Positions 1-11,030 are shown, counted from the first letter of the stretch. The stretch: DNA of 64,000 nt from Helianthus annuus (GCF_002127325.2 NC_035441.2:149152140-149216139); one strand, 5' to 3'. Notes: a model not told the origin generated them from the sequence alone. Numbers and translations: made by a program.

Positions 1-642
1 TGTAAATGAATTATTTTCCATATCATCTTCCATATAAAACACCTGATGAAGATAAGTTATCGATTAAAAATAAAAGTAATGGAATGATAGTGACGGTTTT
101 AGATTCCAATTTATAATAAGAAATCATATACATATCTAAAAAAATAAAAAAGAAAAGCTTTTATCAATGGAGAAAATTAATGACACACAGAACCTTCCAG
201 AAGTTGTAAGATTTTTTTAGTAGACAAGATGAATTCAAATTCTTATCATGCTCAAAATGAATTAAAATTCTAATTCATACTCCAGATGACTTAAAATATG
301 CTTCAGATGACTTAAAATTCTTATCGATTAATAGAAGATTCTACCAGCAATAAATATAATAACTAATTCATATATTAAAATCATTATTATCGATTTATAG
401 AAGATGAACAGCAACGTGATGAAAACACTTCTACCAGTAATATAATATTAATTCATATATTGTTTAGGGTTTTCTTGATTATAGAACTAGGGATATATGA
501 AGATGAGTTATTTGAAGGTAATTGGGTAATTTCTCAAAAAAGGGGGAAATATGTAATTGTTTTTATAGTTTGAGGAAATACGTAATAAGGAGGCTTAAGA
601 TGGGGAAATATGTAAAAATCTCTATATATATATATATGGGAT
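1..642. other. AT-rich intergenic DNA, no gene seen
   Basis: No open frame with recognisable protein content. Two imperfect direct repeats are visible: an ATCGATTAATAGAAGATTCTACC-like segment near 324-380 recurs with an insertion near 389-460, and AGATGACTTAAAAT occurs twice near 283-320. These look like old repeat debris. No promoter or RNA gene could be supported. Confidence 0.6.
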
Positions 643-976
643 CGCTAGAATGAGAACCACCTCGAGTTGTAAGAACCGCGAGAACCACACCGTACGGGGC
701 GAGGTGGACCAAATTTTTTTTTTTCAAAAACGTAAATGCATGTATTATAAACATATTCGTCAAAAAAAATTAAAAAAAAATGCCGTGCATGTAGTTTTTT
801 ACACCACAAACTTGTGGTGTAAAAAACTACACGCACGGCATTTTTTTAAAATTTTTTTTTACGAATGTGTTTATAATACATGCATCTACGTTTTTGAAAA
901 AAAAAATTGGTTCACCTTGCCCCGGATCAAGTAGTTCTCGCGGTTTTTACAACTTAAGGTGGTTCTCATTCTAGCG
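643..976. mobile_element. Fold-back (hairpin) MITE-like element
   Basis: The ends are inverted copies: CGCTAGAATGAGAACCACCT at the left and its complement ending CTAGCG at 976. Almost the whole element folds on itself, because the arms (poly-T next to CAAAAACGTAAATGCATG, the stretch around ACGAATATGTTTATAATAC, then CCGTGCATGTAGTTTTTTACACCAC) recur inverted around a centre near 810. No coding capacity. No clear target-site duplication was found, so the superfamily is open (Mutator-like fold-back is a guess). Confidence 0.7.
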
Positions 977-1587
977 GCCTCCGTGTTTAATATAGTGTAA
1001 ACGAAGATGAAGATGTAGATATGTGAAAATTCATAAAAGGATTTTTTTTAAATGAAAACGTAAAAAAAAAATTAAAAGTCAAATAGCGTACATGCATTAA
1101 AAAGGTGTAAAAATTTATAAAAGGATTTTTTAAATAAAAACAAAAAAAAGTCTTAAAAGTCAAATTAGTGTACGTGCATTAGAAAGGTCGTGACGATAGT
1201 TTGTGGTGTAAAAAACTACATGCACGGCATTTTTTTAAAATTTTTTTTGACGAATGTGTTTATAATATATGCATTTACGTTTTTGAAAAAAAAATTTGGT
1301 CCACCTCGCCCCGGATCAAGTAGTTCTCGCGGTTTTTACAACTTAAGGTGGTTCTCATTCTAGCGGCCTCCGTGTTTAATATAGTGTAAACGAAGATGAA
1401 GATGTAGATATGTGAAAATTCATAAAAGGATTTTTTTTAAATGAAAACGTAAAAAAAAAATTAAAAGTCAAATAGCGTACATGCATTAAAAAGGTGTAAA
1501 AATTTATAAAAGGATTTTTTAAATAAAAACAAAAAAAAAGTCTTAAAAGTCAAATTAGTGTACGTGCATTAGAAAGGTCGTGACGAT
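812..1587. repeat. Tandem duplication, about 389 bp period
   Basis: Positions 812-1197 and 1201-1587 are near-identical direct copies (TTGTGGTGTAAAAAACTAC at 812 and 1201; TGACGAT at 1191 and 1581). The unit is the right half of the fold-back element plus about 220 bp of flank. The left breakpoint lies at the hairpin centre, so the second copy has one arm only. Confidence 0.85.
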
Positions 1588-2003
1588 TGATAATACGTGG
1601 CACACCTCTTTTATGAGTCAAAAACGTGGCACACCTCGTTTCATATAAAGATAAGGAAATCTTTTCTTTTCATTCATCTCGCCTCTCTTTTTTCAGGGAT
1701 GTGAGGGGTTTATATTGGGGTTATTGCTTAACACGTGATAGGTGTGTCTCATTAATTTACATAAAAAAAACGTGGAGTGTAAAAGGAGCGTGGCCAGACC
1801 GGCGTTGTAGAAGGGGCTAGCCAAACGGTCATCAACACCTAGCCAACCGTTACCAGACATGTCACTCAAGCCAGCGCCCCACGCCAAGCAATATTACCAC
1901 ACTAAGCGGGCAACACTAACCCGAGGTGAAGCACCTAGCGTTAAAGGGCCAAAACGCCCACACTATAACGCCCACACCCACCAGTCTTACAGTTTATAAA
2001 AAT
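1588..2003. other. Intergenic, possible degraded MITE
   Basis: Two nearby copies of ACGTGGCACACCTC (1595-1640) are followed by a GC-richer stretch around 1785-1985 ending in repeated AACGCCCACAC motifs. Weak similarity between GGGGTTTATATTGGGG near 1706 and the complement of the CCCACACTATAACGCCC end suggests a decayed terminal-inverted-repeat element, but the ends do not match well. Overlapping short frames on both strands are not convincing genes. Confidence 0.3.
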
Positions 2004-2012
2004 AAATATAAA

Positions 2013-2381
2013 GAGTTAAATGTCATCTTGTCCCTGTGGTTTGAGTCTTTTTGACAGTTTAGTTTAAATGTTTCATTTTTCGCATGTGGGTTCAAAAAAG
2101 TTTCACCGTTGCCATTTTAGTCCACTAGGTTAACTTCATCTATTTTTTTCTGTTAACGAGAAGAGCAATTCGGTCATTTATATAGCAGAATTGTCCTTTT
2201 TTTTTAACAGAATTACATATAAAATGACCGAATTGTCCTTCTAGTAAACAGAAAAAATAGATAAAGCTAACACAGGGGACTAAAATGACAACAGTAAAAC
2301 ATTTTTATACCAACATATGAAACCTTTATACTAAATTGACAAAATAACCAAACCCATGGAAACTAAAATCACATTTAACTC
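2013..2381. mobile_element. Mutator-type MITE with perfect 9 bp TSD
   Basis: Terminal inverted repeats GAGTTAAATG (2013-2022) and CATTTAACTC (2372-2381). The arms stay complementary inward (CTAACTTCATCTATTTTTTCTG versus its complement, and AATTCGGTCATTT versus AAATGACCGAATT), so the 369 bp element is almost wholly palindromic. It is flanked on both sides by AAATATAAA (2004-2012 and 2382-2390), a 9 bp direct repeat as expected for Mutator-like transposition. No coding capacity, so it needs a transposase in trans. Confidence 0.85.
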
Positions 2382-2390
2382 AAATATAAA

Positions 2391-2807
2391 TTTGGTTTGA
2401 TAAGCTAGAAAATTCTCTTGATTTTTTGATACGCACGTGTGGAGCAGCCATTCGGTCGACAAATGTTACTTGCCGTCAACCTTTACATTTTAAAGATTTA
2501 ATTAATCATCACAAGATGTTTATGTTATCTTGCTCATAGTAATTAGATTATTACATAAGTTGAGTAATGGGGACTTTAAGTTACTATTAATTAAATTTAA
2601 AGAAATTATACAGCGTTATACAAGATTATGGGTTCAACTTATGTAAGAAAAAAAATGTACAAGTTTATCATTTCAAATAATAAAATAAGGGGGTTCTAAA
2701 GCCTAAATTATACCAACAGAGTTGCAATTTATAATTCTAACTAGGTTAGAACCTCATATATTACACGTGTTAATTAAATATATTTTTATATACGAAGTAA
2801 TAAAAAG
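2391..2807. other. AT-rich DNA, no gene seen
   Basis: Low-complexity flanking DNA up to the Copia-1 insertion site. No conserved protein, RNA gene or clear repeat could be recognised. Confidence 0.5.
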
Positions 2808-2812
2808 TTAGA

Positions 2813-3203
2813 TGTTAGAACCGGTTTTGACTCCGAAACGATTGCGAACCGAACGTGTGACGTGCGGAATCCGTACACGAACGTGACTGAACACACGAGA
2901 CGTAATATAACTGTGATTCCATAGAAAATCTGAAATCGTACAGCACCTGAATCACGTGGAGAACACTTTCTCTCTCTAGCTTCTCTCTCTAACACTAGAG
3001 CTCTCAAGTCTCCAAAATAGCAAAAGTCTCTAATCTAAGCCCTAAAACTTCTATCTATAGGCAAAGCATATAAGGAGAGTTCCCCTTATTTACAATAAAG
3101 CCACCTTGCCCTTTTCCATCTAATATTACAATATAAGGCTAGATTCAATCATTTTCAGCTACGGTTCGCATTGACGGAGGCGATACACATAAATGCACCA
3201 ACA
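2813..3203 (-). repeat. Copia-1 3' LTR
   Basis: 391 bp, the same length as the copy at 59616-60006. It starts TGTTAGAACC and ends GCACCAACA in plus orientation. The minus-strand purine tract AAGGGGGAGTC abuts it at 3204-3215. Short frames inside are present in both LTRs only because the LTRs are copies. Confidence 0.95.
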
Positions 3204-5486
3204 GACTCCCCCTTGGATATTGCCGCAGTCAATCCGTAGCATCTTATCTTACTCTCTCTCTCTCTCTCTTTGAGTCTTCTTGAAGCTTTAACACGTTTTC
3301 ATCAACGTAGACTCTCTCTTGCTCGAACAGAATCCCCGTGGATCTGTCTTCAGCTTCAGATTCCCCTTTCTGTAGATTCTTTTCTTAAGGCTCCCCTTTT
3401 CATCAAGCTTCCGTGCTTTTGGGATCGATACCTGGCTTTTCGTATACAAGCTCCTTCAGGATAGTTACATGGCTCCTTGAATCCACGCTTCCTCTTGCGT
3501 TGAGCTCGTCTTTAGACTCCTCCTTAGACTCGGCTGTGGGGATCGTAGTCTGGATTAGTATCTGCAACTCTCAAACATTTATAAGTAACAATGTTTTAAA
3601 TGTCCAGGATTGAAAATCCTTGCTCTCTTAGCTTATGCTAAAATATTTTTACAATGAAAGCAATTTCAATTTTCCAGGAATCGTAACCTGGCTCTATTAA
3701 ACTTTCTAAATCAAGATCCTGGCTTTAAGATATAATAATATGAATATATCCAGAAATACTTGATTCTCTCCCCCTATCAACAATCTTCGCAGAATTGGCA
3801 ATTTTAGCGAACATGATCTGAAACTGACTCTTTTCAATAGATTATAACAATTTAAGCATCCAAATCCCTCCTAGTTAATCATCCAAGTCCAACTTAATGA
3901 CCTTGGAGATATCACAAACTATTTTTGTTTTTTGATTTTAAAACTACAAGTTTCAAATTAATGAACTTGATTTCTTTTCAGAAACACGATCAGCATACTA
4001 AATTTTGAAACTCGGCATTCAGACAGTGATTGTCGAAAATAAAGCAAAAATCAAAATATTTTTGTACTTTTCTGAAACATAAAGCTGTAAAGAAATATTT
4101 ACAAACATATTTACAAACAATATTTTTGTTTGAGTTCGCGTTAGAGGATCATATCAGTTTATGACAAATCACTAGTACCGTTGAGCTTTAACCACTTTAA
4201 GTTTTAAACGATTCACTTAGATTGTCAGTATATTGATCCACTTAATTTTTCACACAAAATTCAATTGATTCGAGATATGAGATTAGTGTTTTAAGAACTT
4301 AAACTTATTCGCGTGTCCCACCTCAGAATATACTCCCGTATCAAAATTCCCTAGATTCAGTCTTAAAGGTGAGTATACCAATTTGATATCTGTATCTGGG
4401 TTAGTGCGAGACCTTGAGAGCTCAGGTATGAACTTCCGTTCAGTCAAAGAGATGAAGGCTGGACTTTAGGTGTGTTCCCTTTAGGGAATCTTTTCTTCAA
4501 CTGCAATTGATTCATATCTTTCGATATTTCTCAATTTTTGTGCAGAGGGTAAGCCTTAAAAGCGCGTAAAGTATTATACGAGGTCTAGGCCATTGCTTCC
4601 GCAAAATCAGAAGACCAGGTATAATACCCCAGATATCAAACAGTATAAAGACCTAGTATCTCAGAATCAGGCAATCTCTCAAACAAGATTTCGGGGGTTA
4701 CCCATATATCCGAGAGATGTTTCCCACGAGATAAGTAAAGTATTGATATTTAGGTTTATATCTCGAAAACAATTTACTAAGCGTGTAAAAACCTATTGGC
4801 ATATCAACAGTGAGACCGTTTATCACATTAAAACATTCCATTTCTTTAGCGTACTGTGATTGTCTACTGATGTACTATCATTTCCTCTTTTTACACAAAA
4901 ACTCATTTTAAATTTTATCATGTTTTTGGCTTTTTCAAATTTTCTAATATTTTTGTATTTTCAAAATTTTTACTCCCTCTAAAATCCAAAACCATTAAAA
5001 GAAAATTTGATAAACCAATACTGATAGCTATGTCTCGCCATCCATTTTCAGCTTCTCATGCACTGATTTTGTAGAAAATATAATGTACCCCCATGATTTA
5101 CAACCCATTGATTTTCAACAGTTTGAAAACCGTTTTTCAATCTTGTGAAAGTTGTCATGTTTGTTCCGCTGTGAGGGTTTCAGCATATTCACTTAACAAA
5201 TTTTTGAATTTTAAAATTTTTTGACAAATTTAAAAACAAACATATTTTTGATTTTTTTTTTAATTTTTTGACAAAATAAAAACATATTTTTGCTTTTTAA
5301 ATTTTTCAATTTTTAGGGTTTTTGAAATACTGTTTATTTATATACAGAAATCAAACAAACTCTCTGTTCAACAGTAGCAGGGATCAGCAGCCTTTTCTTC
5401 TCGTGCCAGGCTGCTCCGACATTCTTCTTGACATTCAGATTTCTTCGGAAGCACCTGCACATTCAACAACTGAATTATTTGAACAA
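3204..5486 (-). other. Copia-1 long 3' non-coding region
   Basis: About 2.3 kb between the end of the gag frame and the 3' LTR with no supported ORF. It holds a CT microsatellite (3252-3269) and T-rich stretches. Blocks match the equivalent region of Copia-2: GCGTGTCCCAC followed by GGTGAGTATAC (4311-4380 versus 33030-33105), AACAGTATAAAGACC (4639 versus 33721), and CTGATGTACTATCATTTC (4866 versus 33955). The place where pol would be expected is empty. Confidence 0.75.
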
Positions 5487-5912
5487 TTTAGCCCAGGTCT
5501 GTTCGATCTTAGGCATTTCAACACAATATACTTCATTCAACTTCGGAAAATCTTTGTCATTTTGTACAAAGACTTTTTCAATTTTAACTTCAACTTTTTC
5601 ATCATTTAGCGAAGTGATTTGTTTCTTAACATATCATGATTGACCTTTTGGAGTACCTCTTTTGTAAAAAAATGTGAATCTTTTTGAACATTTTGATTTT
5701 GAACAACATTTGGTTTCCAAAACTGTTGTGGTTTTGTTGCATCAACCGTTGTCCAAGTTCGATTTGAAGCAAACTTGTTTGTGTTGTACCTCCAAGTTTG
5801 TTTTGAATCAAATCTGGTTGACCTTTGTCTCACAGTCTCAGATTTTTCTTTCTTAACATCATCAAATTTCTTTTTCAACTCAACATCAACAGGTTTCAGA
5901 TTTGGACACTTG
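5487..5912 (-). pseudogene. gag: Copia-1 gag, C-terminal fragment
   Basis: Minus-strand frame entering from the Gypsy-A junction at 5912. It begins with the last Cys of a CCHC zinc knuckle whose first three ligands lie on the other side of Gypsy-A at 46102-46145. It continues as a lysine-, asparagine- and glutamine-rich tail (open down to 5606, then a further frame to about 5487 after a frameshift). This kind of basic, low-complexity tail lies between the gag knuckle and pol in plant Copia polyproteins. Here nothing resembling protease, integrase or RT follows. Confidence 0.7.
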
Positions 5913-6369
5913 TGTCACACCCCCAAAATCCACACACGGAGCACCACCGCATGGAGGCGTGACATGACCAGGATCAAGCCACCAATCATATTGAACATAT
6001 ATGTAAATAGAAAATGTCATTCATCAATACGAAAGGTGTTTTCAAAACCAAACATAATCAATTGTGTAGCGGAAGCATTAATGTAAAAATCCAACATAAG
6101 TATCAAGTTCTCATAATTGTAAATGTTTAACATGGAACTCAATAGTCCATGTGCCCACAACGATCGCACCTCCCGTGCAAGCTCCATGTACCTATGGTCC
6201 TGCAAGGCATGTAACAGAGAGTCAACAACTAGTTGAGCGAGTTCACAGTAAGTAAGTTCGTAATAGTAAGTTCTTTTCGTAACATGTGGCTCTACTAGGC
6301 CGATAGTATGTTCTATTAGTGGGGGGCTTCCCATATTTGTATATACACTAGACTATTTGTAACCATAAG

Positions 6370-6630
6370 TGTTCTTCTTAACCAGAGAACAGTAGTACGT
6401 ACAAGGTTTACGCAGGTTTTACGTAAGCATCCTTCTCAACCCGAGGACAGTGGTACGCGGGGGTTCACGTAGGTTTTACGTAAGTGCCTGTCACAACCTA
6501 AGGCAGTAGTGAATATAAGTTTACGTAGGTTTTATGTAAGTGTCCTTCGCATCCTTAGGACGGTGATGAGTACAAGTATACGTAGGTTTTACGTATGTAT
6601 CCTTCGCATCCGAGGACGATGGTAGATAGT
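6370..6630. repeat. About 57 bp tandem repeat with internal palindromes
   Basis: Four to five degenerate units. Each contains TTACGTAGGTTTTACGTAA (an inverted pair) followed by a CCTTCGCATCCGAGGAC-like inverted pair and a GTGGTAC-type linker. The same array is at about 44509-44765 in the other LTR. Every unit could form two small hairpins in DNA or RNA. Confidence 0.75.
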
Positions 6631-6964
6631 CTAGTAACAGTGTAAGTACAAGTATTTGTTCAATCTCATTCCTTCTATCCCATTCCCAACCCCGGGAATC
6701 CCATGCCTTGGTAAGAGTGTGAACTCACCTTGGTTTGCTTGGCAGATTACACGAAAGGTTACTTGAACTAAGAGTGGTCAACCACGTCCTAACAGGGTTA
6801 CCATACAAGTCAGGTTTTGGTTTCGAGTTGTGCACATAAGTATCACATAAGCTAGCAGATTAAGAACACACATTGATCATGGAAAATACACATCATCACG
6901 TTTAACAGATAAATACATAACGTAATCACTCTTGTACGATTCAAGGGATTGGGCTCGCACAAGT

Positions 6965-7115
6965 CTAACTGCCTTGTGCGATTCAACAGTCTTGCGCGAC
7001 TGGGGACACCTTGTGCGACTGGATCATTTTGTGCGACTGGACTCCTTGTGCGATCAGATCAGATCTTGCACGATCTGATCTTGTGCGACCAGGAGCCTTG
7101 TGCGATTAGTTTAAA
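6965..7115. repeat. TTGTGCGACTGG minisatellite in Gypsy-A LTR
   Basis: Around eight degenerate copies of a 10-14 bp CTTGTGCGAYTGG motif. The 5' LTR copy (45105-45195) has fewer because 52 bp are absent between two CTTGTGCGAT units, as expected from slippage or unequal exchange. Confidence 0.75.
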
Positions 7116-8013
7116 TGTCCGGATTTCATGCAATCGGTTACAAACATTCAATGGTTTCCAAATTTGTCATTTATCAATTAACACTATTTCAGATTCTAAC
7201 CAATCCCTTAATCGATTAAACAAGGTTTTTATCTCAAAATTTTCATGAACTCAATCATAATCAAACATGAACAACAATCTCAACACTTAAACCTATCCAT
7301 CAAGGGTTTTAGATCATCATGTAATACTTCATAATAGACTCTACAACTAATCCGATTTCCACATTCATGCAGCCGATTAACAACATCCGATTCTTAGAAC
7401 AATAATATGAAATCCGATTAACACAAACAATTTCTATTTCACATATGCAAGCCGATTTCATGAACACTATAATCAAACCATTCGGATTCAAATAAAATAC
7501 ATATATGGCCGATTACATTCATTCATGCTTAATCACATATTATTCGAACCAATCCTAACAATACATCATCATATAAGCATCATCAATCATACAATCATGG
7601 AAACAAGTAGTTAACATACTAACCGATTAGAGGATGAACAAGGATTGATCCGAATAGAAAGCTTAGAGAGATGGAGATGTTGCCGTCGAGTTCTAGAGAG
7701 GAGGAAGAGAGCTAGGGTTTGTGTGTGTAAAGTGTTTTGCAACTAATGAGGAGTATACCCCTACCTCCTAGTGTTATTCGTGCAATTGAAGTGGGCCGAA
7801 CCCTCACTTGGGCTGCCCATTTGATCCGAATACAAGAGTGTAGCCCAAATGGGCTTGTGCGATCGGGTGAGTGTTGTGCGTTTACATAATACATACACTC
7901 ACATAACATATAACACATAATCATCTCATTAAATGAACATATCAAATAATTACACCAAGTTCACATACGTTACATTAAGCACATGTATAAGTTCGGAAAT
8001 ACGAGTTGTCACA

Positions 8014-8036
8014 TTATCCCCAACTTAAAAGAAATT
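8014..8036 (-). promoter_or_regulatory. Gypsy-A polypurine tract
   Basis: On the minus strand a purine-rich run (AAATTTCTTTTAAGTTGGGG) lies directly inside the 3' LTR, the normal plus-strand priming site of LTR elements. A 16 bp ATTTCATCCCGAAATT at 8034 is repeated at 8130. Confidence 0.7.
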
Positions 8037-8101
8037 TCATCCCGAAATTTGGTACGTACTCACTGAGGAAGCTAGTTAAGTTGCATGGTTTTCCTGGGGT
8101 G

Positions 8102-9001
8102 TCACATCCCCCCCCCCCGTTGATCTGGAATTTCATCCCGAAATTCCGCGATAGCTTCAGCCTCAGCAGTGGTTGTACTGTTTGCGAACAATTGGGGATA
8201 CTTTTCTTTCATTTGGTCTTCGCGTTCCCAGGTGAACTCTGGGCCACGACGGGAGTTCCAACGAACTCGAACAAGGGGTATTCTGTTGTGCTTGAGGACC
8301 TTAACATCCCGGTCCGTGATTTCAACTGGTTCCTCGACGAATCGCAACTGCTCGTCGATAATGAGCTCCTTCAAAGGAACTATGAGGGTCTCATCTGACA
8401 GACACTTCTTCAGATTCGACACGTGAAAGACGTTGTGAACTGCACCGAGTTTTGCTGGCAGGTTTAGTCTGTAGGCTACTTTGCCTATTCTTTCTATGAT
8501 TTCGAACGGTCCGACATACCGCGGATTGAGTTTGCCTCGTTTGCCAAAACGAACCACACCCTTCCAGGGTGAGACTTTGAGTAGCACACGATCCCCAACT
8601 TGGAACTCGAGTGGTTTCCTGCGCTTATCAGCGTAACTTTTCTGACGGTCGCGAGCCGCCGCCATGCGTTGCCGTATCTGTGCAATCCATTCAGTAGCAT
8701 CAACTACCATTTCTGGACCTGTAATTTGACTATCCCCCACCTCTGCCCAACAGAGAGGTGACCGGCATTTACGTCCGTACAATGCCTCGAATGGAGCGGC
8801 TTGGATGCTGGTATGGTAGCTGTTATTGTATGAAAACTCCACTAAAGGGAGATGTTTTTCCCAGCTGTTGCCGAAATCAATAACACATGCCCGAAGCATG
8901 TCTTCTAGAGTTTGAATCGTGCGCTCATACTGTCCATCCGTCTGAGGGTGATAAGCTGTGCTCATGTCTAATCGAGAGCCAAAAGATTTGTGCATTGCTT
9001 G
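8102..9001 (-). pseudogene. pol: Gypsy-A integrase C-terminus plus chromodomain
   Basis: Minus-strand frame of nearly 300 codons, truncated at the Athila junction (9001). It starts just before the [10 protein letters not shown] motif and keeps the last catalytic Glu of the DDE triad (in YERT, normally SERT). A GPY/F-type module follows ([14 protein letters not shown]). The C-terminus is a chromodomain-like segment ([20 protein letters not shown]), typical of chromoviruses, where it targets integration to heterochromatin. The first two catalytic Asp and the HHCC zinc site are missing, so it cannot act alone. Confidence 0.9.
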
Positions 9002-10697
9002 TGATGTGTGTAAAATGCAACATATAAATTACATCAAATGAGGCATAAAACTAACCCTTTTTAAGTACCAATGTTGGAAAAAGAGTGCTTTTGTCTTCCT
9101 TTTGTATTTTCAGGATTAAATGAGCTCAAATTCACAAAAGAAGCAAAAAGACAGCTAAATCTAACATAAATACAAGAAAAGGAACATAAGTGGATTGCCC
9201 GACCCCTTAACAGCATCCTCCCAAGCAAAATAGAGAAGGCAGAAGACTGAACACGCCCCGTACTCAGCCAGCACGGGGCCGTGCCCAAGAAGCAGCAGAA
9301 AAGACAAACCTATAGAAGCTTCTATTGCCCACCACGGGGCCGTGTCCAGTGGACACGGGGGCGTGGCGAAAGTACAGCAGGCGCATTAATTGTAATTGCG
9401 AATTACAATTAATGAAGAGAGAGAATGTCAGACAGGCACAGGGGCGTGTCCAGTGGACACGGGGCCGTGCCCAGCCTTTTGTTCAGCCTATAAATAGGAG
9501 TGCTTGGCTTCATTTCAACTCATCCCTTGGCACACCACCTCTCTCACACTTCATCCACCACCCACCACCACCATAACACCATCATCCACCACCATCATCC
9601 ATTGTCCATCATAGAGTGTGTGTGAGTCGTCTCGGGATCCAAGATTGATCGTAAGAGTTCTTGACAATCAAGGCCATGTTTGCCTAAGTCTCTTACATCA
9701 CTTGGTGAAGACAAGTGTTTAGTATAATACTTTTTATTTTTAATCTTTTGCACTTTTTATTTGGTTTTGTATTAATGACTTTAATAACTAGTTACTTATG
9801 TTGAAGGTGACCTTTCCTTATCGTTTGTCCGTGGTGTCTTGGCATTATTTTACTGTCTATATAAAATAAAAGATTTTCACCATTCATATCTCCACGGTCT
9901 ATATGGAGGTATGTTGGCTACCTGGTCGGGGGTTAAGGGAACGGTTTGGTAAGGGTCTTGCCCTTGTTCAGCGTTTAGAGGTCCTGCAAGGGACCTGGGT
10001 CAAATTTAGTAGGATCTCCTTCAATGCCCATAGGTATTGGATGGCGGGGACCCAAACTCTTTGACCCCCTCATAAGTTAACTACTATTAATACTATAACC
10101 CGGCTATTTAGGACTGTATCCCTGCTGACTCAGACTACTTAGCCGAGGGTAACGTCACCGCCAAAAGCGGGGCCTACCACAATTTGCATTAATAACTTAA
10201 TTCATTATCTTCCAATAATCCAACTCTTTAGGATTGTATCCTTACTGACTCAAACTACTGGGTTGAGGGTAACGTCGCCTTCAAAAGAGGGGCCTACTAC
10301 AATAACTAAGATAATCTCTTAAACAAGTGCAAAAGTGCAAAAATAATCAAAGGTTATACTAATACACGAGTCGGATCCAAGTGATTCATCTTGTCTATCT
10401 GTTTTTTATTTTATTTTTATTTTTCAGCATTTAGTTAGTTTTATTTTCTTAGTTTAAAAACCTTTTCTAACATTTTGATTTGATTAGACGTTGAGGATAA
10501 ACCAGTACTAAAAGCTCTTGTGTTCTTGGACGACCTCGGTATCTTACCAACACTATACTACGTCCACGATGGGTGCACTTGCCTATATGTGTGTTTAGTG
10601 TTAGTAAATATCGTGTTTTATAAATTTAAAACTTGGCTAAAAGCGTAAAAAGGGCTTAAAATATACATCTAAAACATATACACGCTAACACGCATCA
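9002..10697 (+). repeat. Athila-type element LTR1
   Basis: 1696 bp, TGATGTGTG...ACGCATCA. It contains three pairs of CACGGGGCCGTG-type palindromes (9253-9293, 9333-9366, 9436-9472), a likely TATA element (CTATAAATAG near 9489), CCACCACCATCATCC simple repeats (9550-9610) and two related GGGTAACGTC...GGGGCCTAC blocks (10148-10175 and 10266-10293). Confidence 0.93.
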
Positions 10698-10703
10698 AGT
10701 TTT

Positions 10704-10721
10704 TGGCGCCGCTGCCGGGGA
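10704..10721 (+). promoter_or_regulatory. Primer-binding site, tRNA-Asp type
   Basis: TGGCGCCGCTGCCGGGGA lies 6 bp inside LTR1. It matches the complement of the plant tRNA-Asp 3' end except for one base (from memory of that tRNA). This primer class is usual in Athila elements. Confidence 0.75.
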
Positions 10722-10825
10722 CACAAGGATTTTAAGAAAGTTAGGAATCAACGGCCTAATCATCTTTTTATTTTTCTTTTTAATTTTTTAGGATTTTCTT
10801 AGTTTTTCAGCTTCTGCAGAGCTCA

Positions 10826-11030
10826 GCACGGGCCGTGCCTGGTCGGACACGGGCCGTGCCCAGCGTAGTTACTGGTAGTTTTTAGTTTTCCAAGTTACAG
10901 AAGGCTGACCACGGGCCGTGTCGGTGCAACACGGGGCCGTGTCCAACTCTCCAGTAACTGGGATCTGGAAAACAATCACTGTAACTCCGACCACGGGCCG
11001 TGTTCATTGAGCACGGGGCCGTGGTGAACC
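10826..11030. repeat. Three paired palindromes in the gag leader
   Basis: Pairs at about 10828-10860, 10917-10953 and 10989-11028. Each consists of CACGGGCCGTG, then about 10-12 bases, then CACGG(G)GCCGTG, with TTACTGG or CCAGTAACTGG copies between pairs. Each member is palindromic and the two members of a pair can also stem with one another. Confidence 0.8.

Larger units (their letters stand above)
5913..8013 (-). repeat. Gypsy-A 3' LTR
   Basis: 2101 bp. It carries two internal arrays (about 57 bp units near 6370-6630 and TTGTGCGACTGG units near 6965-7115) and a T/C-rich half with no supported ORF. It differs from the 5' LTR by one 52 bp indel inside the second array plus scattered substitutions. 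A 105-codon minus-strand frame (6017-6334) occurs in both LTRs and is not treated as a gene. Confidence 0.95.

Noticed and set aside
1626..1887. Overlapping 64-codon ORFs on both strands
   Set aside because: No domain, no composition signal, in a repeat-like GC patch. Probably chance.
2786..3007. 73-codon minus-strand ORF with a copy at 59484-59810
   Set aside because: Derived from the Copia-1 LTRs.
6017..6334. 105-codon minus-strand ORF conserved at 44152-44469
   Set aside because: It lies in both Gypsy-A LTRs. No recognisable domain.
8105..8117. Poly-C run as a functional element
   Set aside because: A homopolymer at the end of the Gypsy-A pol frame, where length is prone to slippage or sequencing error.
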